Of a DNA stretch of 64,000 nt, positions 1-8,081 are shown piece by piece. The translations under genes were made by a program, and so were the position numbers. Positions within the stretch are counted from its first letter, which is position 1; each line of letters starts with the position of its first letter. A model generated the notes under the pieces. That model was given only the letters and a program-made list of their open reading frames with translations. It was not told the DNA's origin and made no database searches. Origin of the DNA: Crocinitomix algicola (GTDB taxonomy: Bacteria > Bacteroidota > Bacteroidia > Flavobacteriales_D > Crocinitomicaceae); contig NZ_LYPF02000002.1 in the NCBI RefSeq assembly GCF_001661595.2, forward strand, positions 124,001-188,000, read 5' to 3'.

Positions 1-540
1 CTCGAATCACGATTGAGAAGGTATAAAATTAAGAACAAAGACTTTGAAAAGATGCTCGCTGAAACAAACGAAAAACTGGAGGAGCAATATATGAGCATCG
101 AGTCGCTAAAGGAAGATCTTGCAGCAAAAGAAATCGATATTATGGACTTAAATGTGCGTTTAACAGAATTACAACTTGATACTGCGATGATGACCGATAA
201 AATTATTCAATTGACCGAAGAAAATCATACTGCTTACTATGCGATGGGGTCTTACAAAGAGTTAAAAGAAAATAAAGTGGCTGAACGTGAAGGTGGAATT
301 TTAGGAATTGGTGGAACAAAAAATTTGTCAGATGATGTAAATGAGGATTATTTTACAGCCATCAATATTTTTGAACAAACAACAATCCCTTTACATTCTG
401 ATAAAGCAACTATCCTTACGGAGCATGCATCAAATTCGTATCAAATAATTGAAGGTGATGATGAAAATAAATTGCTGTCCATTACAAATCCAGATGAATT
501 TTGGAAAACAAATAAATACCTTGTAGTAGAAACTAGATAG
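1..540 (+). CDS. Coiled-coil protein of unknown function, 5' end missing
   Basis: The reading frame is open from the first base of the window, so this is the C-terminal part (179 codons) of a longer protein. No convincing start is visible; a TTG at 13 is in frame but need not be used. The first 70 or so visible residues are rich in Glu, Lys, Leu and Asp with heptad-like spacing, typical of a coiled coil. A Gly-rich patch (GGILGIGGTKN) follows, then a mixed C-terminal region ending in KYLVVETR. I do not recognise the family. It has no membrane segment in the visible part. A strong hairpin terminator follows, so it ends its own transcript. The Gly patch and short globular tail after a coiled coil recall envelope-associated proteins of Bacteroidota, but this is only an impression. 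Confidence 0.7.
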   Translation, partial: LESRLRRYKIKNKDFEKMLAETNEKLEEQYMSIESLKEDLAAKEIDIMDLNVRLTELQLDTAMMTDKIIQLTEENHTAYYAMGSYKELKENKVAEREGGILGIGGTKNLSDDVNEDYFTAINIFEQTTIPLHSDKATILTEHASNSYQIIEGDDENKLLSITNPDEFWKTNKYLVVETR

Positions 541-570
541 ACGCGTTTCATTACAATTTTCAAAGTAATT

Positions 571-605
571 CGCCCGAATTGATTTTATCAGTTCGGGTGT
601 TTTAT
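571..605 (+). terminator. Intrinsic terminator
   Basis: A 12-bp stem (571-582 with 588-599, two G-T wobbles), a 5-nt loop and a T-rich tail lie 30 bp after the stop codon of the coiled-coil gene. It separates that gene from ccsBA. Confidence 0.85.
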
Positions 606-726
606 TTGCTGTAGTTGGATGCTATTTAATGGTGTTTTTAGTCGATTTTCGTTGAAGTTTCTTCCTTTGTTCATAGAAAAAAAGGGATTCGAACAGTAGA
701 ATAGAGAGAAATCATAAAAAAGGGGT

Positions 727-734
727 TAAATTTG
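727..734 (+). promoter_or_regulatory. Bacteroidota -7 element of ccsBA
   Basis: TAAATTTG matches the TAnnTTTG element of the Bacteroidota primary sigma factor. It lies 31 bp before the ATG of the cytochrome c biogenesis gene. No clear TTG is present at the -33 position, so only half of the promoter is supported. Confidence 0.5.
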
Positions 735-765
735 CAGCACAGTATAAATCGCTTAAGAAAACCGC

Positions 766-3700
766 ATGTATAAAGTGTTGAATAAAGTATTTTCAATGGC
801 CTTAATGGGGCTATTTTTACTCCTTTTTTTTGGGGCTATAGGTTGGGCAACTTTTGTTGAGAACGATTATGGAACCCCGGTTGCTCAAAAGCTCATCTAT
901 AAAGCATGGTGGTTCGAAGGTATTCTATGGTATTTATCACTTTCCTTGATTTTTAATATTTATCGCTATAAACTTTTGCAAAAAGCTAAAATAGGATCGT
1001 TAATCTTTCATGTTTCATTTTTGGTAATAATTCTTGGTGCATGGGTAACACGAACGACTGGATTTGAAGGTGCAATGATTATACGAGAGGGTGGTTCTTC
1101 AAATGTATTAATTAGTACTGATACTTATTTGCAGATCAAAGTTCATGACCTGGAAAAGCAATACGTTTATGATGCTCCAGTAATTTTAGATGGATATACA
1201 AAAAATGAGTTCCATCATGAATTCGAATTCCCCGGTCAAAATGAGGAGGTCTCGCTTGAATTGATTGATTTAAAAGAGTCAATTGTAGATACCCTAGTGC
1301 GTGTTGGAAAATCGAAAGGTTCACCATTTTTAGATGTCGTAACTGTTGGGCAAGGTGGGAGACAAGAAAATTACATAAAAGGTGGTGAGTTTATTATCGA
1401 TAATGGTACTAAAATCGCCTTCAATACAGACGAATACTCAGATGCCGTTTCTATTTTCTCAACAGACTCTGGAATGTACGTAAAAACGCCATTTGAGTTA
1501 AACTGGTTTCAAATGAGGGATTCTACAACCGGTATTATTGCCCGAGATTCGGTACAACCGTTTCAGTCAATGCGTCTTTATTCAGTAGGCGCTTCACAGT
1601 TTATGTACCGAAGTTTTTATCCGTCTGCCGCTTTTGAGTACGTTGAAAGTCCTTCAGCTTCAAGGGATATGAAGGCAGTAACCATGAAAGTGAAACAAGG
1701 CAATAAAGAAAAAGAAGTTGTTTTAGTAGGTAGCAAAGGCATGCGACCAGAACATGTTAAGTTTCAATTGGGTGATTTACATTACGAATTAGCTTATGGC
1801 TCTAAATTAATTCAATTGCCATTTTCTGTTTATCTTGAAGATTTTGTGATGGAAAGATACGTAGGAACTGAGAGTCCGTCTTCTTTTTCAAGTCACGTTG
1901 TAGTTGTAGATCTCGAGAACAATGTTGAGATGCCCTATCATATCTACATGAATCATGTACTAGATTATGGAGGTTATCGATTCTTCCAATCGAATTATGA
2001 AGAAGATGAAAAAGGAACAATTCTTTCTGTCAATCATGATGCTCCTGGAACCTATATTACTTATTTAGGTTATCTACTATTGACAATTGGTTTTATTGTC
2101 AACTTATTACAACCTGGTGCTCGATACCGTTTTTTATTAAGAAAAACCGCCGAAGTTAGGCGTAAAAGAGAGGCAATGACTGCCGTGGCGCTTTTGATTG
2201 GCTTTTTATTTTCGTCCTCTAGTTTTGCGCAAGAACCTGCCGAGAATATTATGGACAAATCTGTTCTTGCCGATGGGGGAGAAATGCAAGTGATTGATCC
2301 AAATCATGCAGAAAAATTTGGAAGATTAGTCGTGCAAGGTGCGAATGGACGATTCCAACCTGTTCACACAATGGCAAATGATTTTTTGAAGAAAATTCAT
2401 CGTGGTACGAATTATGAAGGTCAGAATGCGCTGCAAGTTTTCTTAGGTTTCCATACTAATCCTTTCTTATGGAATTTTGAACCGATTATTTATGTTTCTG
2501 GTCAACCTGTGCGAGATAAGTTAAACTTAAAAGGTAAATATGCTTCGTTTTACGATTGTTTAAGCCTCGATTTTAAGTACTTATTAGCGGATGACGTCTC
2601 AATTGCACAGCGAAAAAAGCCGGCCGAAAGAAACCAATACGATAAAGATATTCTTAAAACCGATGAGCGGTTTAATGTATTGTACGGAATGACCTCTGGT
2701 CTTTATCTAAAGATTATTCCCCTACCGAATGATGAAGCAGGAAATTGGTATTCGCCTTATGATCAAAGCCATCCTTTTTTAGGAGAGGATAAAGAGTTTA
2801 TCGAAATGATTGTGCCTCTTTACGCGGCAGCTGTGCGACATGCACATGAAAATAACGATTGGTCAAAAGCTGATGATGTCGTGAGGTTAATTGATACTTT
2901 TCAACGTAGAGTTGTTGCTCCGGATGATATTCCTTCAAAAGACCTTATTGATATCGAGATAACCTACAATAAAATGGATGTATTCAAAAATTTAAATTAT
3001 ATCTATTTGATTCTTGGCATTCTTTTGTTGATATTTAATTTTATCGAATTATTTAATCCAAAATTCAAAGTCAATAAAATTATCAGAGTTGGTTTTTATT
3101 TGATGCTTTTTTTCGCTATAATTCATGGAATAGGACTGGGTATGCGCTGGTATATTTCAGGTCATGCACCTTGGAGTAACGGATACGAGGCTGTTGTATT
3201 TATAGGCTTTGTTACGGTGTTGGCGGGATTAATTTTTTCTAAAAATTCAAAAATTGTTCTAGGTGCAACTGGAATTTTAGCTTGGTTAATGTTGTTTGTC
3301 GCGCATATGAATGCTATGGATCCTCAAATTTCGAATCTTGTTCCTGTATTAAAATCTTACTGGTTAATGATTCATGTTGCGATTATAACAGGAAGCTATG
3401 CTTTCCTTGGTTTGGGAGCAATATTAGGATTAATTAGTCTTTGTATAAATTTAGGGCTTACAAATCAAAATAAAAAGCGCTTAACCCTTGTGACTAAAGA
3501 ACTAACTTATGTGACTGAGTTGACGCTAATGATTGGTTTATTCATGCTGACAATAGGTACTTTTTTAGGTGGCGTTTGGGCCAATGAGAGTTGGGGCCGT
3601 TATTGGGGATGGGATGCAAAAGAAACTTGGGCCCTTGCTTCAATTTTATTATACGCGATTGTAATGCATTTCCGTTTCATTCCAGGATTAAAAGGACAAT

Positions 3701-3912
3701 TTGTTTTTAACGCAGCATCATTGTGGGCTTATTCGAGTATTATCATGACTTTCTTTGGTGTAAATTATTATTTAGATGGTTTACATTCGTACGCACAAGG
3801 AGACCCTGTTCCAATTCCTAATTGGGTTCCTGTTACTATTGGTTTGTTGGCGGTTTTAACGGTGGTTTCAGGGTTGAGGTGGAAACAAATGAGGAGAAAT
3901 AAAAGCGTCTAA
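766..3912 (+). CDS. ccsBA: Cytochrome c biogenesis protein, ResB-CcsA (CcsBA) fusion
   Basis: System II haem handling and cytochrome c synthetase in the inner membrane: it carries haem outward and attaches it to CXXCH motifs of exported apocytochromes. The N-terminal ~450 residues are ResB-like, with three early membrane helices, a large outside domain and another helix. The C-terminal ~300 residues are a CcsA/CcmC-type polytopic domain with the WWD-like haem motif GRYWGWDAKETW near residues 944-955. Between the two lies a hydrophobic segment starting near residue 471 and ending SSSSFAQ that resembles an internal signal peptide. At 1048 aa it matches fused CcsBA proteins. It is monocistronic: a terminator lies upstream and a new promoter follows. 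The MauG-type peroxidase encoded at 42-44 kb is a plausible client. Confidence 0.95.
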   Translation: MYKVLNKVFSMALMGLFLLLFFGAIGWATFVENDYGTPVAQKLIYKAWWFEGILWYLSLSLIFNIYRYKLLQKAKIGSLIFHVSFLVIILGAWVTRTTGFEGAMIIREGGSSNVLISTDTYLQIKVHDLEKQYVYDAPVILDGYTKNEFHHEFEFPGQNEEVSLELIDLKESIVDTLVRVGKSKGSPFLDVVTVGQGGRQENYIKGGEFIIDNGTKIAFNTDEYSDAVSIFSTDSGMYVKTPFELNWFQMRDSTTGIIARDSVQPFQSMRLYSVGASQFMYRSFYPSAAFEYVESPSASRDMKAVTMKVKQGNKEKEVVLVGSKGMRPEHVKFQLGDLHYELAYGSKLIQLPFSVYLEDFVMERYVGTESPSSFSSHVVVVDLENNVEMPYHIYMNHVLDYGGYRFFQSNYEEDEKGTILSVNHDAPGTYITYLGYLLLTIGFIVNLLQPGARYRFLLRKTAEVRRKREAMTAVALLIGFLFSSSSFAQEPAENIMDKSVLADGGEMQVIDPNHAEKFGRLVVQGANGRFQPVHTMANDFLKKIHRGTNYEGQNALQVFLGFHTNPFLWNFEPIIYVSGQPVRDKLNLKGKYASFYDCLSLDFKYLLADDVSIAQRKKPAERNQYDKDILKTDERFNVLYGMTSGLYLKIIPLPNDEAGNWYSPYDQSHPFLGEDKEFIEMIVPLYAAAVRHAHENNDWSKADDVVRLIDTFQRRVVAPDDIPSKDLIDIEITYNKMDVFKNLNYIYLILGILLLIFNFIELFNPKFKVNKIIRVGFYLMLFFAIIHGIGLGMRWYISGHAPWSNGYEAVVFIGFVTVLAGLIFSKNSKIVLGATGILAWLMLFVAHMNAMDPQISNLVPVLKSYWLMIHVAIITGSYAFLGLGAILGLISLCINLGLTNQNKKRLTLVTKELTYVTELTLMIGLFMLTIGTFLGGVWANESWGRYWGWDAKETWALASILLYAIVMHFRFIPGLKGQFVFNAASLWAYSSIIMTFFGVNYYLDGLHSYAQGDPVPIPNWVPVTIGLLAVLTVVSGLRWKQMRRNKSV

Positions 3913-3926
3913 AGAATCGTAAATAA

Positions 3927-3956
3927 TTGGTTTCAGAAGGCTTTTCATTAAATTAG
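3927..3956 (+). promoter_or_regulatory. Promoter of the aldehyde dehydrogenase gene
   Basis: TTG at 3927-3929, a 19-bp spacer and TAAATTAG at 3949-3956, one base from the TAnnTTTG consensus. The predicted transcript start is about 20 bp before the ATG at 3981. Confidence 0.5.
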
Positions 3957-3980
3957 GGCTTGAAAAGAGAAACCAATTAA

Positions 3981-5507
3981 ATGAAGACTTATCAAAGTGT
4001 CGATGCGAAGTCTGGTGAAAAATTACCAGGTCATTTTGAATTATTTCAACTTGAAGATGTCAATCAATTAGTGGATGATGCTTATACTGCTTATGAGCAG
4101 TTTAAACAGATTGCAGCCATCCAAAGAGCAAAATTTTTAAGGTGCATTGCAGTTGAAATTATGGCGCTCGGAGATGAATTATTGATAAGAGCTTCTCAGG
4201 AGACGGCACTCAGTATTTCACGCTTGAAATCAGAAAGAAGCAGAACAATTAATCAATTGAATATGTTTGCGGATTTGGTTGAAAAGGGGGAGTGGGTTGA
4301 TGCCACCTTGGACGTAAAGAACAACTCTTCACAAGGTTCAATCAATATTCGTAAACAACTAGAACCAATAGGACCTATTGCGGTTTTTGGTGCAAGTAAT
4401 TTTCCATTTGCTTATTCAGCAGCAGGAGGGGATACGGCTTCGGCACTTGCAGCTGGATGTTCTGTGATTGTAAAAGCGCATCCTGCTCATGCGGGGGCAA
4501 GTCAACTTGTGGCAAATGCAATCCAAAAATCAATAGCTCAATGTGAATTGCCTAACAAAGTTTATCAACATGTTCATGATATCGGTCACGAAATTGGGCA
4601 GGCTTTAGTTCTAAACTCTAAAATTGCTGCAGTTGGTTTTACAGGATCTTTTAAAGGAGGCAAAGCATTGTTTGATCTTGCTAATCAAAGGAATATTCCA
4701 ATTCCTGTATTTGCGGAAATGGGTAGTGTTAATCCTGTATTATTGCTCCCGCAAGCGCTGTCTGAAAAAAAAGATTATTGGGCTGAAAAGTATGCCGATT
4801 CCATTACTTTGGGTATGGGGCAGTTTTGCACTAACCCCGGAATTCTTTTGGGAATTGAAGGGGAAGACTTAGTGGATTTTACTGGCTTGTTGGTAGCGAA
4901 AATCAAAGATGTCCAACCGGACTTCATGCTACATGAAGGGATTTCTAAAGCTTTTCACGAAGGACTTGAGATGAGAAAAAGGATGAGTCGAACAACAGTT
5001 TATGAAGGGGATAATACAAACTTAAAATGTGCAACACCAAGTGTGACGGTGGTTTCAGGAGATTCGTTCTTGAAACATTCATCATTGTCTGAAGAACTTT
5101 TTGGGCCTACAACGGTGGTTGTCCAGTGTGCGGATAAGTCTGAACTCCGAAAATGTATTGAAGTTGTCCAAGGTCAATTGACAGGAACTATTATTGCTTC
5201 AGGCGAAGATTTTAAAAATTTTAAACAAGAATATTTATTGTTGAAACAAGGAGTAGGCCGTATTATTTTTAATGGCGTTTCAACCGGAGTGGAAGTTATT
5301 AGTGCCATGCATCACGGTGGTCCGTTTCCAGCCACCACTGACGCTCGATATTCTGCAGTGGGACCTGATGCGATCAAACGATTTGCCAGACCAGTTGCGT
5401 ATCAAAATTTTCCAAATGAACATTTACCAATAGCACTAAAAGATACAAACCAACTAAACATCTATCGTAAAATAAACGGAAGTATAACGAAAGCTGATTT
5501 AAATTAA
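3981..5507 (+). CDS. Aldehyde dehydrogenase, probably 2,5-dioxovalerate (alpha-ketoglutarate semialdehyde) dehydrogenase
   Basis: Oxidises an aldehyde to the acid with NAD(P)+ in the cytoplasm. Sequence shows the cofactor-binding stretch PIGPIAVFGASNFPFAYS (about residues 128-145), the general base Glu246 in FAEMGSVNP and the catalytic Cys283 in GQFCTNPG. The FGASNFPFA and AEMGSVNPV signatures and the 508-residue length fit the subfamily that converts 2,5-dioxopentanoate to 2-oxoglutarate in hydroxyproline and sugar-acid breakdown. No other gene of those pathways is next to it, so substrate assignment is inference; a broad aldehyde dehydrogenase of the same clade is the alternative. The gene downstream begins 19 bp after the stop and is probably co-transcribed. 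Confidence 0.88.
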   Translation: MKTYQSVDAKSGEKLPGHFELFQLEDVNQLVDDAYTAYEQFKQIAAIQRAKFLRCIAVEIMALGDELLIRASQETALSISRLKSERSRTINQLNMFADLVEKGEWVDATLDVKNNSSQGSINIRKQLEPIGPIAVFGASNFPFAYSAAGGDTASALAAGCSVIVKAHPAHAGASQLVANAIQKSIAQCELPNKVYQHVHDIGHEIGQALVLNSKIAAVGFTGSFKGGKALFDLANQRNIPIPVFAEMGSVNPVLLLPQALSEKKDYWAEKYADSITLGMGQFCTNPGILLGIEGEDLVDFTGLLVAKIKDVQPDFMLHEGISKAFHEGLEMRKRMSRTTVYEGDNTNLKCATPSVTVVSGDSFLKHSSLSEELFGPTTVVVQCADKSELRKCIEVVQGQLTGTIIASGEDFKNFKQEYLLLKQGVGRIIFNGVSTGVEVISAMHHGGPFPATTDARYSAVGPDAIKRFARPVAYQNFPNEHLPIALKDTNQLNIYRKINGSITKADLN

Positions 5508-5526
5508 TAAAGTAAATAAATTCGAT

Positions 5527-6285
5527 ATGAAATGGTTGACTTTATACATCGCTTCTTTGCCATTTTTAATTTGGTCACAATTTAATGATATGAAACAATT
5601 TTACAAATTAGGAGATTCAACAATAGAATTTTACATACATCATTCTCAAGTTGAACAGGATTTTATATTTTTAAATCTTCATGAAGATGAATCTACAAGT
5701 ATTGAAGCGCTGCACCACGTAATAGGATTACATGATTTCTCTTTTTTTTATCTTCAGCACGCTAAAACAAGAAGGATAAACTTTAGTCTTGAAGGGAAAC
5801 AATTTGATATTGATCCTAACAGAATTTTCACAAAAAAGGGGGTGAAAAAAACATTAAAGGAAGGAGCAGGTAAATCGCGTAAAGCTGTAAAAGAGGTGCA
5901 AGGATTAACCAATTCAATTCTTAATTTCTTACCTCCTGGGAAAACGGTAATTGCTGTGCATAATAATACTGATGTCAATTACTCCATCAAGAGTTATTTA
6001 CCCGAAGGTGATGAAGCTCAAAATACAGCTCAAATATTTATAAATGAAGAAATGGATCCAGATGATTTCATTTATACGACCCATTTGCCCTTTTATGAAG
6101 CGTTCAAAAAACGTAAAATTAATGTCATCTTACAAGATAATACAGGCTTTGTTAATGATGGTTCACTGTCCGTATATTGCGGAATGAATAATGTGCCATA
6201 TATTAACATCGAAACACAAAAAGGTCACTTTAAAGAGCAAGTTGCATTAATTAATATTGTTTTGGAGGTCTTAAAGGAAAAATAA
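5527..6285 (+). CDS. Secreted protein with a divergent M14-like zinc carboxypeptidase motif set
   Basis: 252 aa with an N-terminal signal peptide (about residues 1-18). I do not recognise a named family, but residues occur in the order expected for M14 carboxypeptidases. HEDE (His52-x-x-Glu55) could supply two zinc ligands. DPNRIFT (Asp96, Asn98, Arg99) resembles the substrate-binding NR motif. His145 in VIAVHNN could be the third zinc ligand, and Glu229 in NIETQKGH could be the catalytic Glu. The protein is shorter than ordinary M14 enzymes. It follows the aldehyde dehydrogenase by 19 bp. The likely role is hydrolysis of a peptide or amide outside the inner membrane. The fold assignment is inference from motif order, and an inactive relative is possible. 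Confidence 0.7.
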   Translation: MKWLTLYIASLPFLIWSQFNDMKQFYKLGDSTIEFYIHHSQVEQDFIFLNLHEDESTSIEALHHVIGLHDFSFFYLQHAKTRRINFSLEGKQFDIDPNRIFTKKGVKKTLKEGAGKSRKAVKEVQGLTNSILNFLPPGKTVIAVHNNTDVNYSIKSYLPEGDEAQNTAQIFINEEMDPDDFIYTTHLPFYEAFKKRKINVILQDNTGFVNDGSLSVYCGMNNVPYINIETQKGHFKEQVALINIVLEVLKEK

Positions 6286-6317
6286 ATCAATAATAAATCG
6301 CAAGCCGAATTTTAAGT

Positions 6318-6325
6318 TAGTTTTG
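6318..6325 (+). promoter_or_regulatory. Bacteroidota -7 element before the MFS exporter
   Basis: TAGTTTTG fits TAnnTTTG, 19 bp before the GTG start at 6345. No TTG was found at the expected upstream distance. Confidence 0.4.
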
Positions 6326-6344
6326 TTTCGCAAATTTTAGTAAG

Positions 6345-7616
6345 GTGAAAAAGAGCTCTGCAATATTATTTATTTTTATAACTGTTTTGGTAGATATGAT
6401 TGGGATTGGTCTAATCATTCCTATCATACCTTCGCTACTTAAAGACATTACCGGAGAAACTACGGCACATGTTGCAGTAATTGGGGGCTACTTGATGACG
6501 GCTTATGCAGGAGTTCAATTTCTTTTTGCTCCAGTTTTAGGACAATTAAGTGATCGTTTTGGAAGAAAACCAGTTTTATTATTCTCACTATTCGGTTTGG
6601 GGTTGGACTATGTCATTCATGCATTCGCTCCAACCTTAGCTTGGCTTTTTTTAGGCAGAATAATAGGAGGCATGTTTGGAGCTAGTCATACAGTGGCTTT
6701 CGCTTATATAGCGGACATCAGTACGAAGGAAAATAAAGCTAAAAACTTTGGATTAATCGGAGCTGCGTTTGGATTAGGATTTGTAATCGGTCCTGGTATC
6801 GGAGGAGTTTTGGGAGAAGCCTTTGGTCCACGTTCTCCTTTTATTCTGGCGGCTATTTTTTCCTTGCTAAATCTACTGTTTGGGTTGTTTTTCGTGAAAG
6901 AATCATTACCAAAAGAAAAAAGAAGGAAAATAGATTACTCTAAAATGATTCCATTTGTTGCCTTTGCAAAACTGTCACGTTATAAGGCCGTTCTTGGTTT
7001 TATTTTAGCCTTTGCTATGGTGCAATTTGCTGGACAAGTAATGCCATCAACATGGACTTATTTTACGGAAGCTACTTTTGGTTGGGATGAATCGGACAAT
7101 GGATGGAGTTTGATGCTGGTCGGATTATTGGTAAGCCTTGTTCAAGCGGTTTTAACTGGACGCTTGGTTAAAAAATATGGGAATAAAAAAGTTATTATTT
7201 TGGGATTTATGGGGTGGATCATTGGTTTGATAAGCATTGCTTTTGCCAACTCTACTCTTATTTTGTTGTTGGCATTGTTCCCATATATTATTGGAGGAAT
7301 TGCTGGGCCAACAATACAAGGAGTGGTATCAAATCATGTTGATGATTCTGAACAAGGTAATCTTCAAGGTGTTTTAGCTAGTTTTGGAAGTCTTGCAGCT
7401 GTTATTATGCCGTTGATTTTTACACGACTTTTTGAGTTCGGAGCAAAAGGGAATTCCGCTTATTATTTTCCGGGTGCACCTTATTTTCTGGGAGGGCTTC
7501 TAGTAATTGGAGGGCTTTTTATAGTGTTGAAAGCTTTAGCGAATAAAACACCTAAAGATGAAGAAATGCTAAACGTAAATGAAACAATTATAGATGATGG
7601 ACTTATACAGGGCTAG
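6345..7616 (+). CDS. TetA-like major facilitator superfamily exporter
   Basis: A 12-helix inner-membrane secondary transporter of 423 aa, probably a proton-coupled drug or metabolite exporter. Motif A of the TCR/Tet family is clear (GQLSDRFGRKP, residues 66-76), and the helix-1 pattern VDMIGIGLIIPIIP is typical of TetA-type drug:H+ antiporters. Start is GTG; this start puts the first helix right at the N-terminus as expected. The gene overlaps the DUF3465 lipoprotein gene by 23 bp. No TetR-type regulator is adjacent. Many such Bacteroidota proteins are of unknown substrate, so resistance should not be assumed. Confidence 0.9.
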   Translation: MKKSSAILFIFITVLVDMIGIGLIIPIIPSLLKDITGETTAHVAVIGGYLMTAYAGVQFLFAPVLGQLSDRFGRKPVLLFSLFGLGLDYVIHAFAPTLAWLFLGRIIGGMFGASHTVAFAYIADISTKENKAKNFGLIGAAFGLGFVIGPGIGGVLGEAFGPRSPFILAAIFSLLNLLFGLFFVKESLPKEKRRKIDYSKMIPFVAFAKLSRYKAVLGFILAFAMVQFAGQVMPSTWTYFTEATFGWDESDNGWSLMLVGLLVSLVQAVLTGRLVKKYGNKKVIILGFMGWIIGLISIAFANSTLILLLALFPYIIGGIAGPTIQGVVSNHVDDSEQGNLQGVLASFGSLAAVIMPLIFTRLFEFGAKGNSAYYFPGAPYFLGGLLVIGGLFIVLKALANKTPKDEEMLNVNETIIDDGLIQG

Positions 7617-8058
7617 TTATATAACGTTTTTAACATTAGGGTTGTTGGTCGGATGTGCGAACAATAACGAAGGGCATGATTCAGATGTACTGGTCGAGAA
7701 CGAAATACAGGGTTATGAATTCACTTCAGACGATGAATTAGGGTATTATTTTCGGGAACAAGTCAGTGAACAGCAAGTTATAATAGAAGCTGAAGTATTC
7801 AAAATATTGCCTGATGATAATAAGGGGTCTCGGCATCAAAAATTTTTGGTTGAATTAAATTCTGGTCAGACTTTACTTGTTGCACATAATATTGATTTAG
7901 CTCCACGCGTTTCTAAATTGAGAGTAGGAGAATTTTTAATCATTCATGGACAATACGAATGGAATGAAAATGGGGGAGTTATTCACTGGACACATCACGA
8001 TCCCGATGGAGACCATGTTGGTGGCTGGATTGAACGTGATGGAATTCGATTTGAATAA
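7594..8058 (+). CDS. DUF3465 lipoprotein
   Basis: 154 aa with a lipobox (LLVGC, Cys21), so a lipoprotein anchored outside the inner membrane. The body matches my recollection of DUF3465: a small OB-like domain ending in the pattern GGVIHWTHHDP with a nearby HVGGWI. The Trp/His-rich end is the diagnostic part. The start at 7594 lies inside the 3' end of the MFS gene (23-bp overlap in another frame), which supports co-translation. Function is unknown; the conserved histidines might bind a metal or ligand, but this is not shown. It converges on the next gene with only 23 bp between stops. Confidence 0.82.
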   Translation: MMDLYRASYITFLTLGLLVGCANNNEGHDSDVLVENEIQGYEFTSDDELGYYFREQVSEQQVIIEAEVFKILPDDNKGSRHQKFLVELNSGQTLLVAHNIDLAPRVSKLRVGEFLIIHGQYEWNENGGVIHWTHHDPDGDHVGGWIERDGIRFE

Positions 8059-8081
8059 TCAAATTAATTAAGTTAGCTTTT

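Noticed and set aside
6345-7616. Tetracycline resistance gene
   Set aside because: The family is TetA-like, but substrate cannot be inferred and no TetR regulator or mobile element is present.
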